Source: JBBAEA01 sp041656175 (GTDB lineage: Bacteria > Myxococcota_A > Bradymonadia > UBA4248). Taken from it: a stretch of 23,306 bases of DNA. The notes under the pieces were generated by a model that saw only the letters and a list, made by a program, of their open reading frames with translations, was not told the DNA's origin and did no database searches. The stretch lies in contig JBBAEA010000045.1 in the NCBI GenBank assembly GCA_041656175.1, positions 1 to 23,306 on the forward strand, read 5' to 3'. Numbering within the stretch: the first letter of the stretch is position 1; every line of letters starts with the position of its first letter. The position numbers were made by a program, and so were the translations under genes. Positions 8,264 through 16,203 of this stretch are shown one piece after another.

Positions 8264-10063
8264 ATGATAAAATATGCCCTTGGCATTGATTTAGGTACAA
8301 CAAACTCATGCGTCGCAATTATGGAAGGCGATCGCCCCATCGTTATACCCAATAAAGCAGGCTACAAAACGACGCCTTCCATGGTCGCTGTTACTGAAAT
8401 GGGCAAACGTCTCATTGGCCAGCTTGCTAAACGTCAAGCGATAACGAACGCAAAAAATACCATTTACGCGACTAAACGCCTCATCGGGCGGCGGATGGAA
8501 TCCCCCGAACTCCAACAAAGCCTCCAAACACTCCCCTACCACATTACCGAAGGGCCAAACGGCGACATCCGCGTAATCCTACTCGACGACGTATTCTCCC
8601 TCGCTGAAATTGCGGCGATGATTTTGATTGAACTACGCGTGGTGGCCGAGGAGTACTTAGGCTGTGAAGTAACTCAAGCTATCATTACTGCACCCGCCTA
8701 CTTCAACGACGATCAGCGCCAAGCCACCATCGATGCAGGACGCATCGCTGGCCTTGAAGTCCTTCGCATCATCAACGAACCCACCGCCGCGGCACTCGCC
8801 TATGGCCACCAAACGACAGAGCCCAAAACCTTAGCCGTCTATGACTTGGGTGGCGGCACCTTCGATGTGTCGATACTCAAAATACACGACGGCATCTTTA
8901 CGGTGCTCGCGAGCATGGGCGACACGTTTTTAGGCGGCGAAGACTTTGATAACCGCATTATTGAGCAGCTGGTCTACGATTTCGCGCGCGAGAGCGGAGT
9001 GGATTTACGCAAAGACACCATGGCAACACAACGCCTCAAAGTGGCGGCAGAGAAAGCCAAATGCGATCTCTCCTCGATGCAATCCGCCGAAATCAATCTT
9101 CCCTTTATTTGGACAAACGAAAACGGCGAGGCGCTGCACCTCAACGCGACGCTTCAGCGTGAACAGTTCGAGGGCTTAGTGATCGATCTGCTCCGCCGTT
9201 GCATCAAAATCTCCAAACAAGCTCTAGACGCAGCAGGCGTTAGTGTAGAAGAAATCGACGACGTCCTACTCGTTGGAGGCATGACCCGCATGCCCCTAGT
9301 CCAGCAATCGGTTGAAGAATTCTTTGGGCGCCGCGCCTCCAAGGGGATCAACCCCGATGAAGCCATTGCGCTGGGAGCGGCCATTCAAGCAAACGCGCTG
9401 ATTCAGCAAAACAGCGAAATTTTGCTCTGTGACGTCACTCCGCTCGATCTCGGTATTGCTATACATGGTGGCGGTTTCCACGTCATTGTACCCAAAAACT
9501 CATCCGTCCCCACCACGCAATCCACCATCTTTACAACCTCGAGCGATATGCAAAGCTCGCTCAAAATCATTGTACTCCAAGGTGATAGCGAACAGGCGGG
9601 CACCCACCACGTTCTCAGCGAATTTAGCTTCAGCGGCATCACACCAGCCCCCGCAGGCACGGTCGACATCGAAATCAGCTTCAACATCGACGTCGACGGC
9701 ATCGTTCATGTTACGGCATGCGATTTAGCCACCAAACGCCGCCACAACGTCTCCATTTCGCGCTCATCTAAGCTCGCCGAAGACGAAATCCAACGCATGA
9801 TTGGGGCGCAGCAAGACTACCTCCTAAAAGTCAAGAAAAGCGAATCCCAAGACGAGCAACACACCCAACTTGCTCGCCTCGAACGCGAACTCCAAGAAAT
9901 CCTTAGCAAACCCCTGCCAGAGCACATTTTCGAGTACGGCCAACGCATCATTCGCAGCACACAAATCGCCTGCAAAGATAAGGCAAGCGCCGACTATCCC
10001 GCATTAATAAAGGATTTGCAGCGCGCCATCGGCTTTATTAAACCTCTCACTGAAGATAATTAA
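8264..10063 (+). CDS. Hsp70/DnaK family chaperone
   Basis: The 599-residue protein carries all three Hsp70 signatures: GIDLGTTNSCVAIMEG at the N-terminus, VYDLGGGTFDVSIL near 190 and VLLVGGMTRMPLVQQ near 335. The interdomain linker reads EILLCDVTPLDLGIA, close to the DnaK linker that couples ATPase and substrate domains. A beta-sandwich substrate domain and a shortened helical lid follow. The total is some 40 residues less than typical DnaK and the usual acidic C-terminal tail is missing. No grpE or classical dnaJ is nearby, so this is more likely a paralogue with a dedicated J partner (the gene at 7446) than the housekeeping dnaK. That is inference and would need the rest of the genome. Confidence 0.92.
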   Translation: MIKYALGIDLGTTNSCVAIMEGDRPIVIPNKAGYKTTPSMVAVTEMGKRLIGQLAKRQAITNAKNTIYATKRLIGRRMESPELQQSLQTLPYHITEGPNGDIRVILLDDVFSLAEIAAMILIELRVVAEEYLGCEVTQAIITAPAYFNDDQRQATIDAGRIAGLEVLRIINEPTAAALAYGHQTTEPKTLAVYDLGGGTFDVSILKIHDGIFTVLASMGDTFLGGEDFDNRIIEQLVYDFARESGVDLRKDTMATQRLKVAAEKAKCDLSSMQSAEINLPFIWTNENGEALHLNATLQREQFEGLVIDLLRRCIKISKQALDAAGVSVEEIDDVLLVGGMTRMPLVQQSVEEFFGRRASKGINPDEAIALGAAIQANALIQQNSEILLCDVTPLDLGIAIHGGGFHVIVPKNSSVPTTQSTIFTTSSDMQSSLKIIVLQGDSEQAGTHHVLSEFSFSGITPAPAGTVDIEISFNIDVDGIVHVTACDLATKRRHNVSISRSSKLAEDEIQRMIGAQQDYLLKVKKSESQDEQHTQLARLERELQEILSKPLPEHIFEYGQRIIRSTQIACKDKASADYPALIKDLQRAIGFIKPLTEDN

Positions 10064-10093
10064 ATGCCTTAAAATTCATCTTTTTTCTTTGGT

Positions 10094-10241
10094 GGGGGGG
10101 CTTTCGCCCCCCCTACGACTGGGCCTCACGCGTCAATTTGCTAAAAGCTGCAAATAATTTTCACTGTCTCGGCTAATCGCCGAGCCAGCGAAAATTATGC
10201 ATCTTTTGCAACTTTACGCGCGGGGTCCCAGTCTACCCCCC
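10094..10241 (-). repeat. Long palindromic intergenic element, copy B (~148 bp, inverted)
   Basis: The terminal hairpin here lies on the left (10094-10113, seven G, CTTTCG, seven C), so the copy is inverted relative to copies A and C. Arms pair as GACTGGG/CCCAGTC (10117-10123 with 10227-10233), ATAATTTT/AAAATTAT (10154-10161 with 10191-10198) and CTCGGC/GCCGAG (10168-10173 with 10179-10184). The arm carrying GGGGTCCCAG, read in reverse, matches the GACCCCGCG block of copy A. It fills most of the gap between the Hsp70 and thymidylate kinase genes. Confidence 0.85.
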
Positions 10242-10245
10242 GATT

Positions 10246-10276
10246 TTGACCAGCTCAAACGTAAACGTGTTATCAT
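10246..10276 (+). promoter_or_regulatory. Possible promoter of the thymidylate kinase gene
   Basis: TTGACC (10246-10251) lies five bases after palindrome copy B. TATCAT (10271-10276) follows after 19 nt, within TGTTATCATTATATATAGG. Nearly the same -10 neighbourhood occurs before the cell-wall hydrolase gene (18425-18441), which supports it despite the long spacer. Confidence 0.45.
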
Positions 10277-10300
10277 TATATATAGGTAGATTTTAAATTT

Positions 10301-10966
10301 ATGACTGTTAAGGGTGGTGGAGTTATCAACAACTCGCCAAGCGGTATTCTCATTGCACTTGAGGGCATCGACGGCTCAGGAAAATCGACGCAAGCCAAGA
10401 TATTATCTGCATTTTTGAGCCAAAAAGGAATAGCTCATGATCTCAGCTCTGAACCCACACGTGGCGAGCACGGCATGCAGATACGCCAAGCGCGCGGGCG
10501 CTTGAGCGCCGCGGAGGAGCGGACGCTTTTTTTGGCAGATCGCGTAGAACACTACGAAACGCGCTTAAAACCAGCGCTTGAACAAGGAAAAATCACCATT
10601 AGCGATCGCTATTTTTATAGCTCCATCGCTTACCAAAGTGTGCGCGCCAAAGCGGATGAACGTAGCGCGCTTATGCGCGAAATTGAAGCAGAAAACCGCG
10701 CTCTCGTTCCCGAAGCCGATATTTTAATCTACTTCGACATCTCGCCCGAAACCGCGGCAAAGCGCTTGGTTGCACGTGCCCCTCTCGATGCTTTCGAGAA
10801 CTTAGAGAACCAAAAGCAGGTGTACAAAGCATACGCCGAACTTATAAAAAATAACCCCTGTTTAATACGGCTTGACGCAGAGCAAGAGCTAGATATCGTT
10901 AGCAATGAGATGCTAGCAGCGCTTAGGGCTACTTTGCATAAGTGTTTTCAAATTAAGATAGATTAA
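10301..10966 (+). CDS. tmk: Thymidylate kinase (dTMP kinase)
   Basis: It phosphorylates dTMP to dTDP in the cytosol, a required step for DNA synthesis. The 221-residue protein shows the P-loop GIDGSGKST (22-30), SSEPTRGEHGMQIR for the dTMP site, LFLADRVEHY, the DR(Y) motif SDRYFYSS (D102-R103), and a lid segment RLVARAPLDAFENLE. Length is normal apart from about ten extra N-terminal residues before ILIALEG. AGGTAG about ten bases upstream is a weak ribosome site. The DUF58 gene begins less than 20 bp downstream, so the two are probably one operon. Confidence 0.94.
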   Translation: MTVKGGGVINNSPSGILIALEGIDGSGKSTQAKILSAFLSQKGIAHDLSSEPTRGEHGMQIRQARGRLSAAEERTLFLADRVEHYETRLKPALEQGKITISDRYFYSSIAYQSVRAKADERSALMREIEAENRALVPEADILIYFDISPETAAKRLVARAPLDAFENLENQKQVYKAYAELIKNNPCLIRLDAEQELDIVSNEMLAALRATLHKCFQIKID

Positions 10967-10983
10967 AAAAGCAGTGTTTAGTG

Positions 10984-11880
10984 ATGGATTCAGATAAAAT
11001 CAGCGCAAAGCTCTTTGACGAGGCATTCCTTAAAAAAATCGAGTACCTCTATATCATGTCTAAGCGCATGTTTGTGGGAAAACTGCGCTCTGAGCGTAAA
11101 ACGCGAAAGGCTGCTAGCGGCATTGAGTTTGCGGATCACCGCAACTACGCGCCGGGCGACGATGTCAAATCCTTAGACTGGCGCGTGTACGCAAGGACGG
11201 AGAAGCTGTTACTGCGTCTCTTTGAGGAGGAAGAGGATCTATACTTTTACTTTCTCATTGACTGTAGCACATCAATGCAGCTGGGTTCCCCCACTAAGCT
11301 TGATTACGCCAAACGCGTCCTAGCTGCTTTAGCCTACATCGGGCTTAGCAATATGGATCGTGTAAGTATTATCCCCTTTAACAGCCAACTTGAGCAGCGC
11401 TTGGCGCCAAGTCGGGGAAAGGGGCAAATTTTTAAGATTTTCCAGTTTCTTAGCGCTGTCCAAGCTGGGGGGCAAACCTCGTTGCTTGATGCATGTCGTA
11501 GCTTTTCGGCTCAAACAAGGCGTCGCGGCGTCGCCGTTGTATTAAGCGATTTTTATAGCCCCGAGGGCTTCCAAACTGGGCTTAGTGCTTTGTTGTACCA
11601 ACAATTTGAATGCTACGCTATTCAAATTGCGGACGAAGCAGAGCTATCGGCTAACTTACGCGGCGACCTAGAGCTCATTGACGTCGAAAGCGGCGAACGC
11701 CGACAAGTCACCGTAACACCGCGCCTGATGCAGCGCTACCGCGACGCGCACAAGAGACTCAGCAACGAACTTGCCGAGTTTTGCACCAAACGTGGTATGC
11801 TCTATTTCCACGCACCCACATCGCTGCCCTTTGAAGAACTCATTCTGAAGATCTTCAGATCTGGTGGTTTCTTGAAGTAG
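10984..11880 (+). CDS. DUF58 family protein with von Willebrand A fold
   Basis: This is a 298-residue soluble protein. The DUF58 core is clear: GIEFADHRNYAPGDDVKSLD followed by WRVYARTEKLLLRLFEEE. A von Willebrand A-like region follows, with a complete metal-dependent adhesion motif DCSTS (D93, S95, S97) and later VVLSDFYSPEG. DUF58 proteins usually sit with a MoxR AAA+ ATPase and BatA/BatB-type membrane proteins and are thought to act in envelope or metalloprotein maturation. Here the BatA-like partner follows at 11982, but no MoxR gene is in the window. A GTG three bases upstream (10981) is an alternative start; neither has a clear ribosome site. It ends with tandem stops TAG TAA. Confidence 0.88.
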   Translation: MDSDKISAKLFDEAFLKKIEYLYIMSKRMFVGKLRSERKTRKAASGIEFADHRNYAPGDDVKSLDWRVYARTEKLLLRLFEEEEDLYFYFLIDCSTSMQLGSPTKLDYAKRVLAALAYIGLSNMDRVSIIPFNSQLEQRLAPSRGKGQIFKIFQFLSAVQAGGQTSLLDACRSFSAQTRRRGVAVVLSDFYSPEGFQTGLSALLYQQFECYAIQIADEAELSANLRGDLELIDVESGERRQVTVTPRLMQRYRDAHKRLSNELAEFCTKRGMLYFHAPTSLPFEELILKIFRSGGFLK

Positions 11881-11981
11881 TAAAACCCTATTTCGCTGTT
11901 TATGGAAGTCAAATTTTGCACAGCTTTTTATTACATGCAGGCCCTAAGCCCGCACGCGCTCTAGTCATTAGTATATAAACC

Positions 11982-14012
11982 ATGATTTTTGAAGGAATTA
12001 GCCTTAGCTTAGCCGCAATACTCTTTGCCTCCTTAGCTGCAGTCTTGGCTTTGATGTATTTGCTCAAAACCCGACGCCGCGGCATAGAAGTCCCCTACCT
12101 CGGGCTTTGGACGCAAGTACTCGATAGCCATCGATCCAGCCGTTGGATGGAGCGATTACGTCGTTTATTGGGGCTTCTGCTCGTGTTATTGATGCTCTCT
12201 CTACTTTTACTCGCACTACTCAATCCGCGCGAAGACGACTTTGGCGAAGCGGGGCGACACGTGGTTTTCTTAGTCGATAGCAGCGCCTCGATGTCGGCAA
12301 TTAATGATGAAGGGACAAGCCGCCTCAGCGAAGCCAAAGAAAAGGCCAAAGAACTTATCGAAGGGCTAAAAAACAAAGACAAAGCGATGCTTATCGATGC
12401 CTCGGGAAGAATATATGCGCCTTTAGGCGGCTTTAACGACGATGTCTCCTTGTTACTCGATGGTATTGAACAAATTCAAGCTAAAGCTTCTGGCTTAAAA
12501 ATTAACGACGCTCTGCAATTTGCTGTCGATAGCGTGCGCTCTCAAACGCGCCCCGAAATTCATGTCTTTAGCGATGGTTCCTTCACAGAGGGGCTGCGAG
12601 AAGACGTGTTGCCGAAGGAAATTTCCTTTGAACATCATATTGTTGGTAAAGATGCAGGAAATATTGCCATAGAGGGTTTTAATATTCGTCGCTATCCCTC
12701 CAATATGCTCGATTACGAGTTGTTCATACGCGTACGAAACCACTTTAATCAAGACGTCCCTGTACGCGTGGCTATATACAATCTTGTTAGAGATAAGAGC
12801 GGCGAGGATGGTTTTTTTCACAAACTCATAGAAGAAAAATCTATGACTTTGGCGGCGGGCGCAAGCGAGGTGGCATTTTATCCGAATATCGCAGTGGGAT
12901 CGCGCTATTTAGCGGCTAAAGTCTCCATAGAGGACGAAAACTTAAGTGACGCCTTAGCCATGGACGATGTAGCTTATGCATTAATTCCAGCGTTTTCTAA
13001 ACCTAAAATACTATGCATCAGCGCGGGGAACCTATTTTTAGAGGCTGCACTTCTACTAAACGAGAACTACAGCGTTAAGTTTCTAAAACCTAGTGACCCC
13101 AGTCTTAAAAAATTGGATGGCGAAAAACTCGACATCTCTAGCCTAAAACCAGCCTACGACGCCATCATAGTCGATAACTCCTATCCCAATCAAAGCACAG
13201 TAGAACTCGTCGACAATTCCGTCGAAGAAGGAAATTTTATCCTCATTAACCCCACGGATTCAACCTTGCCGCTGCGCGGACGCGTAGTCCAGAAACCTCT
13301 CATACAGCGAGTAAATCGCAAACATCCCATAGCGCGCTGGCTAAGTTTGCGACAGCTCAACGTGAGTAAAGCTAAAATCTATAGTCTTGAGAAGGGCGAT
13401 GAGGTCTTAGCCCAAGCTATAGAGGGACCTATTATCATTACGCGCCAGCGCGAAGGGCAAAAATTGGTCATACTCGGATTTAGCCTCGTAGAGAGCGATT
13501 TTATCTTCCGTGTTGCCCTACCCGTACTCATTATTAACAGTATTGATTGGTTTATGGGCTTAAGCCATAGCACGTATGAAGGCTACCAAACGGGTAAAAC
13601 CTGGCGCATCCCCCTGCAGGGCGCAATGCAAAGCGTACGCGTAAAAGGAGCAGATTCCAAGCTAAGCCCCATCCTACCCAATTACCACGGTGAACTCAGC
13701 TACTACGGCGAGGAGCGCGGATTTTACACCGTATTTAACGCCGATGACTTGGAGCAAAACTTTGAGATAGCAGCAAACTTCTACGATGCAAACGAATCTT
13801 CGCTACGCGTTGCCACCGAAGCCATAGCACCCGCACAACGCCCCGAACTTAAGCTCGGAACTGAAGAAGACTTGAGAACTAAAACGTGGCTCACCCGCTT
13901 ACTCGAAAAACTTCCTATTTCGTATCATAAAATTTGGATACTTGCTCTCATGCTGTTTATTGCTTTGCTGCTCTTTGAATTTGCAAGCTACCACCGGCGC
14001 TGGACGCTTTAA
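11982..14012 (+). CDS. BatA-like membrane protein with von Willebrand A domain
   Basis: The 676-residue protein starts with a short periplasm-facing segment and a first membrane helix (about 7-27). The BatA-type linker LLKTRRRGIEVPYLGLW and a second helix (about 60-82, leucine-rich) follow. A von Willebrand A domain comes next, with an intact metal motif DSSAS (D99, S101, S103). The middle (about 220-640) is a large predicted beta-rich extracytoplasmic region without recognised motifs. A third membrane helix (about 648-668) and a short basic tail end it. With DUF58 just upstream it fits the MoxR/Bat envelope system, though MoxR itself is absent here. There is no clear ribosome site; TATATA lies only a few bases before the ATG, so a leaderless transcript is possible but unproven. 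Confidence 0.85.
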   Translation: MIFEGISLSLAAILFASLAAVLALMYLLKTRRRGIEVPYLGLWTQVLDSHRSSRWMERLRRLLGLLLVLLMLSLLLLALLNPREDDFGEAGRHVVFLVDSSASMSAINDEGTSRLSEAKEKAKELIEGLKNKDKAMLIDASGRIYAPLGGFNDDVSLLLDGIEQIQAKASGLKINDALQFAVDSVRSQTRPEIHVFSDGSFTEGLREDVLPKEISFEHHIVGKDAGNIAIEGFNIRRYPSNMLDYELFIRVRNHFNQDVPVRVAIYNLVRDKSGEDGFFHKLIEEKSMTLAAGASEVAFYPNIAVGSRYLAAKVSIEDENLSDALAMDDVAYALIPAFSKPKILCISAGNLFLEAALLLNENYSVKFLKPSDPSLKKLDGEKLDISSLKPAYDAIIVDNSYPNQSTVELVDNSVEEGNFILINPTDSTLPLRGRVVQKPLIQRVNRKHPIARWLSLRQLNVSKAKIYSLEKGDEVLAQAIEGPIIITRQREGQKLVILGFSLVESDFIFRVALPVLIINSIDWFMGLSHSTYEGYQTGKTWRIPLQGAMQSVRVKGADSKLSPILPNYHGELSYYGEERGFYTVFNADDLEQNFEIAANFYDANESSLRVATEAIAPAQRPELKLGTEEDLRTKTWLTRLLEKLPISYHKIWILALMLFIALLLFEFASYHRRWTL

Positions 14013-14397
14013 GCTGCTTCCCCCTACACGAAAACGCATTTTTCTTCTATCCACCTTGCCCTATTCACCAGCGAGTATGCCAAAGCAAGTTTAGAAGGCA
14101 TAAGAACTCAGTAAAGCTTGTTTTTTAGCATAAAAAACTGGATAAACTCACATGTAGGTATTATGCTTACATAAGTGGTTCCAAGTAGTCTTGGAACTTG
14201 CCAAGCTTTAAGAAGTTTTGCCATCGGCGAGAATTTATGAGAATGAATGTTGTCGCAAAGGCGCAGTGCTTTGGTTCGAGCGCCGCTGTCGTATGGCGTG
14301 TCTGGGTCGTGCATGCCTAAGTCAGTTGTAGGGCTAAATTCTTAAAGGTGCTAGGTTTTTCCTGTTAAGCCGCATTTTTTCGGTGAGGTGATAATAT
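14013..14397. other. Gene-free region with strong hairpins, function unknown
   Basis: No supported gene lies here. A minus-strand open frame (14108-14314) lacks a ribosome site and recognisable content. The stretch holds a perfect 8-bp hairpin at 14178-14197 and a looser ATGTAG/CTTACAT pairing (about 14150-14172). Leader RNA of the next gene or an unrecognised small RNA are both possible. Confidence 0.4.
14178..14197. repeat. Perfect hairpin in the leader of the 14398 gene
   Basis: GTTCCAAG-TAGT-CTTGGAAC: an 8-bp perfect stem with a 4-nt loop. No T-run follows, so it is not a typical intrinsic terminator; an operator or RNA structure is equally possible. Confidence 0.5.
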
Positions 14398-14889
14398 ATG
14401 CAGTCCAAAAACGAGTTAAAAGAGGCATTACGCAATGCCTCGGTAGAAGATGAATTATCCATAGCGATATTAGCCCGGGATTTAGTGAGGAGTGGGGTTG
14501 TTTTGCGCGAGGATGCGCTAAACAAGCAAATTTTGAGCCAACTTTTAGCTAACGCGAAAGTCGATGACCCAGCCAGTTTACGTAAGCTATGTAGGGAACT
14601 GGTAACGCAGGGTTATGCGCCAGCGCAGCCGCTCAAGTCGCAGTTCAACAATCTCTTGGTGATTAACCCGCTCAAAATAATTCCTACGGTTGTCGGCCAA
14701 ATGCCTGGTAAGGGTTGGGCGTTTATGTGGGAATTAGATAGAGATTGTGAGGATCTAAACTGGCTAGTTGGTTCGCATATCAGCGTAGATGGGAAGATAT
14801 ATGTAGTACAGGGCATAGAAAATATGCCTGAGAAGCTGCAAAAGGGAGAGAAATTAACACTACTCTGCTCTGCGCTACCCCTTGATTAG
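14398..14889 (+). CDS. Unrecognised 163-aa soluble protein
   Basis: The family is not recognised. The first ~75 residues look helical (NELKEALRNASVEDELSIAI, LLANAKVDDPASLRKLCREL). The second half looks like a small beta domain (NNLLVINPLKIIPTVVG, GWAFMWELDRD, VGSHISVDGKIYVVQGIENM, GEKLTLLCSALPL), the kind of compact barrel seen in ligand or translation-factor-like domains. No signal peptide or membrane segment is present. GAGGTG seven bases before the ATG is a good ribosome site, and the gene stands alone between two repeat-rich gaps. It is probably a real gene because of start-site quality and protein-like composition, but nothing in its surroundings indicates a role. Confidence 0.72.
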   Translation: MQSKNELKEALRNASVEDELSIAILARDLVRSGVVLREDALNKQILSQLLANAKVDDPASLRKLCRELVTQGYAPAQPLKSQFNNLLVINPLKIIPTVVGQMPGKGWAFMWELDRDCEDLNWLVGSHISVDGKIYVVQGIENMPEKLQKGEKLTLLCSALPLD

Positions 14890-14950
14890 CCTTTGTAAAT
14901 CTCCGATTTTTGGGGCTAGCGCCCCAAACTCCATGGCAAGCGCCTTTTTC

Positions 14951-15091
14951 TTTGAAACTGAAGAGCGCGTCAAACTTGTTAACAAAAATAGCATTCGATT
15001 TTTTGGCTAAGCTCAACCAGGCTAGAATAGCCTTCTATACTTTCGATGGCTATTTTTTGGCAATTTTCACATTATTCAGAACGTCGCTAAG
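14951..15091 (-). repeat. ~140-bp dispersed repeat, minus-oriented copy
   Basis: Read on the minus strand, this stretch aligns end to end with 21183-21320 on the plus strand. Shared blocks include TCTGAATAATGTGAAAAT versus TCTGATTAATCTGAAAAT, AAGGCTATTCTAGC versus AAGGCTATCCTAGC, and CCAAAAAATCGAATG versus TCAAAAAATCGAAAG. It meets mosaic repeat copy 3 head to head at 15087-15091. Confidence 0.75.
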
Positions 15092-15215
15092 AAAACTTTG
15101 ATTCATTGGGGCTACCGCCCCAAACCCCGTCCAAGGGCTTTCGCCCTTGGAACCCATTTTTGTGTGTAGGGCATTGATTTTATTGACTTTTATTTTGAAG
15201 ACTCAGCTGAATCTC
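15087..15215 (+). repeat. Dispersed mosaic intergenic repeat, copy 3
   Basis: The head CTAAGAAAACTTTGATT is followed by GGGGCTACCGCCCCAAACCCC and an extra AAGGGCTTTCGCCCTT hairpin. Then come TTTGTGTGTAGGGCATTGA and the core TTTTATTGACTTTTATTTTG. Beyond about 15215 the similarity to the other copies fades. Confidence 0.75.
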
Positions 15216-15420
15216 TTAACTTTCATTTTTAAGCACTTTTCGAATAAAATGTCATTCTATCTTCATCTTGTCTTATTTTATTAGCATTTTTAGCTTATAT
15301 TTCTCTACAAAATGTCTCATTTTGTTTAAAACTGTATCGGATTTGTAAAATTATATTCACAATTTCTAGCCGTGCAAAGGTCTCTTTCTATCGTATGCAT
15401 TAAATTTTATTGCATACTTC

Positions 15421-15448
15421 TTGAGTTTTTTTGCTTTATGTCTAATAT
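15421..15448 (+). promoter_or_regulatory. Probable promoter of the small lipoprotein gene
   Basis: TTGAGT (15421-15426), 16-nt spacer, TAATAT (15443-15448). It would give a leader of roughly 95 nt before the ATG at 15549. The match is reasonable but the region is AT-rich. Confidence 0.5.
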
Positions 15449-15548
15449 GTTCAAGTGGGTTTGGGGGATAAAATTGGATTTGACTTGCGGGCATTGGGCT
15501 GCAAGTGAGTTTGGCACCCGCTAGGGTTCAGATTGGAAGGAATTGGAT

Positions 15549-16076
15549 ATGAAAAAATTATCGTTAGTAATTTGTGTTGCGTTGTTGGCAATGGGCGGAT
15601 ACGCATGCAAGGACAAGAAAAAAGATGAGTCAAAAACACCCGTAACACAAGCTGTCGTTGTAGAATCCTTACAACAAGTCGAAGGCTACTGGCAACGACA
15701 TGACGACAGTGCTGCAGATCAAAATGCAGCTTTGGATTGTCGCTACATCCTCATCCAAGATCAAGGTGGCACCCTCGTCCGTTTTGAGGCATCCGTTAAA
15801 ACCAGCGGACAGTGCAATTTCGCCGACCTTAAAACAAAGGTACAACCCACAGGCAACCTATCCCCCGCTGCTGGCCAGCAGATTGCTGACCTCGTAGCAG
15901 CCAATGCGATGCCCGCCTCTGCCGACGCGAGCTGGAACTGTGCAGCCTACACTATTTCGACCACGGCTCGCACCGTTGGCGCTAAAGACTGTGCCCTCAA
16001 AGATCGCAGCAAAGCGGTCTCTGGTGCAGATGCTGCCGCCAAAACAATCACGGATCTCTTGAGCTTGGCTCCGTAA
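15549..16076 (+). CDS. Small envelope lipoprotein of unknown function
   Basis: The 175-residue protein starts MKKLSLVICVALLAMGGYAC, a signal peptide with a probable lipidated Cys20 (the -3 position is Gly, a relaxed lipobox). A lysine/aspartate-rich linker KDKKKDESK follows. The mature part has four more cysteines (in DCRYIL, GQCNFAD, WNCAAY, KDCALK), enough for two disulfides, and a conserved-looking EGYWQRHDDS segment. The family is not recognised. An upstream TTG (15543) lies on top of the GGAAGGA ribosome site, so the ATG at 15549 is the better start. A strong intrinsic terminator follows, so the gene is monocistronic. Confidence 0.8.
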   Translation: MKKLSLVICVALLAMGGYACKDKKKDESKTPVTQAVVVESLQQVEGYWQRHDDSAADQNAALDCRYILIQDQGGTLVRFEASVKTSGQCNFADLKTKVQPTGNLSPAAGQQIADLVAANAMPASADASWNCAAYTISTTARTVGAKDCALKDRSKAVSGADAAAKTITDLLSLAP

Positions 16077-16093
16077 TAGCATTTTTACAGCTC

Positions 16094-16133
16094 AAAGCCC
16101 AAAAGCATAGTCATGCTTTTGGGCTTTTTTTTT
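16094..16133 (+). terminator. Rho-independent terminator of the lipoprotein gene
   Basis: A perfect 15-bp stem (16094-16108 with 16113-16127, AAAGCCCAAAAGCAT and its complement), loop AGTC, then a run of T to 16133. It starts 18 bases after the stop codon. Confidence 0.93.
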
Positions 16134-16153
16134 CTGCGCTCGCCGTGGCGTTT

Positions 16154-16199
16154 TTGCAGCAATTGCCGAGCGCCCCCCATTGCAGTAATTGCCGAGCGC
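16154..16199. repeat. 20-bp direct repeat
   Basis: TTGCAG-Y-AATTGCCGAGCGC occurs at 16154-16173 and 16180-16199 with one base different, separated by six bases. It lies between two converging terminators and is probably a small slippage duplication. Confidence 0.6.
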
Positions 16200-16203
16200 A
16201 CTC

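Larger units (their letters stand above)
14890..15548. other. Gene-free region built largely of dispersed repeats
   Basis: From left to right it has a GGGGCTAGCGCCCC hairpin unit (14911-14933) and an inverted copy of the ~140-bp repeat (14951-15091). Then come mosaic repeat copy 3 (15087-15215), an AT-rich stretch, a promoter (15421-15448) and a leader of about 95 nt for the lipoprotein gene. A 63-codon plus-strand open frame (14910-15101) lies inside the repeat and is not called. Confidence 0.65.

Noticed and set aside
14260..14300. GGTTCGAGC, resembling a tRNA T-loop
   Set aside because: Flanking bases do not form the T-stem, and no acceptor or anticodon stems could be drawn.
14108..14314. 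68-codon minus-strand frame in the gap after the BatA-like gene
   Set aside because: No ribosome site, no recognisable domain, and it ends in a compositionally odd segment.
14910..15101. 63-codon plus-strand frame resembling the minus-strand frame at 21158-21346
   Set aside because: The likeness follows from the underlying DNA repeat; codon differences look mostly amino-acid changing and there is no ribosome site. Kept as a repeat, not a gene, pending a dN/dS test.
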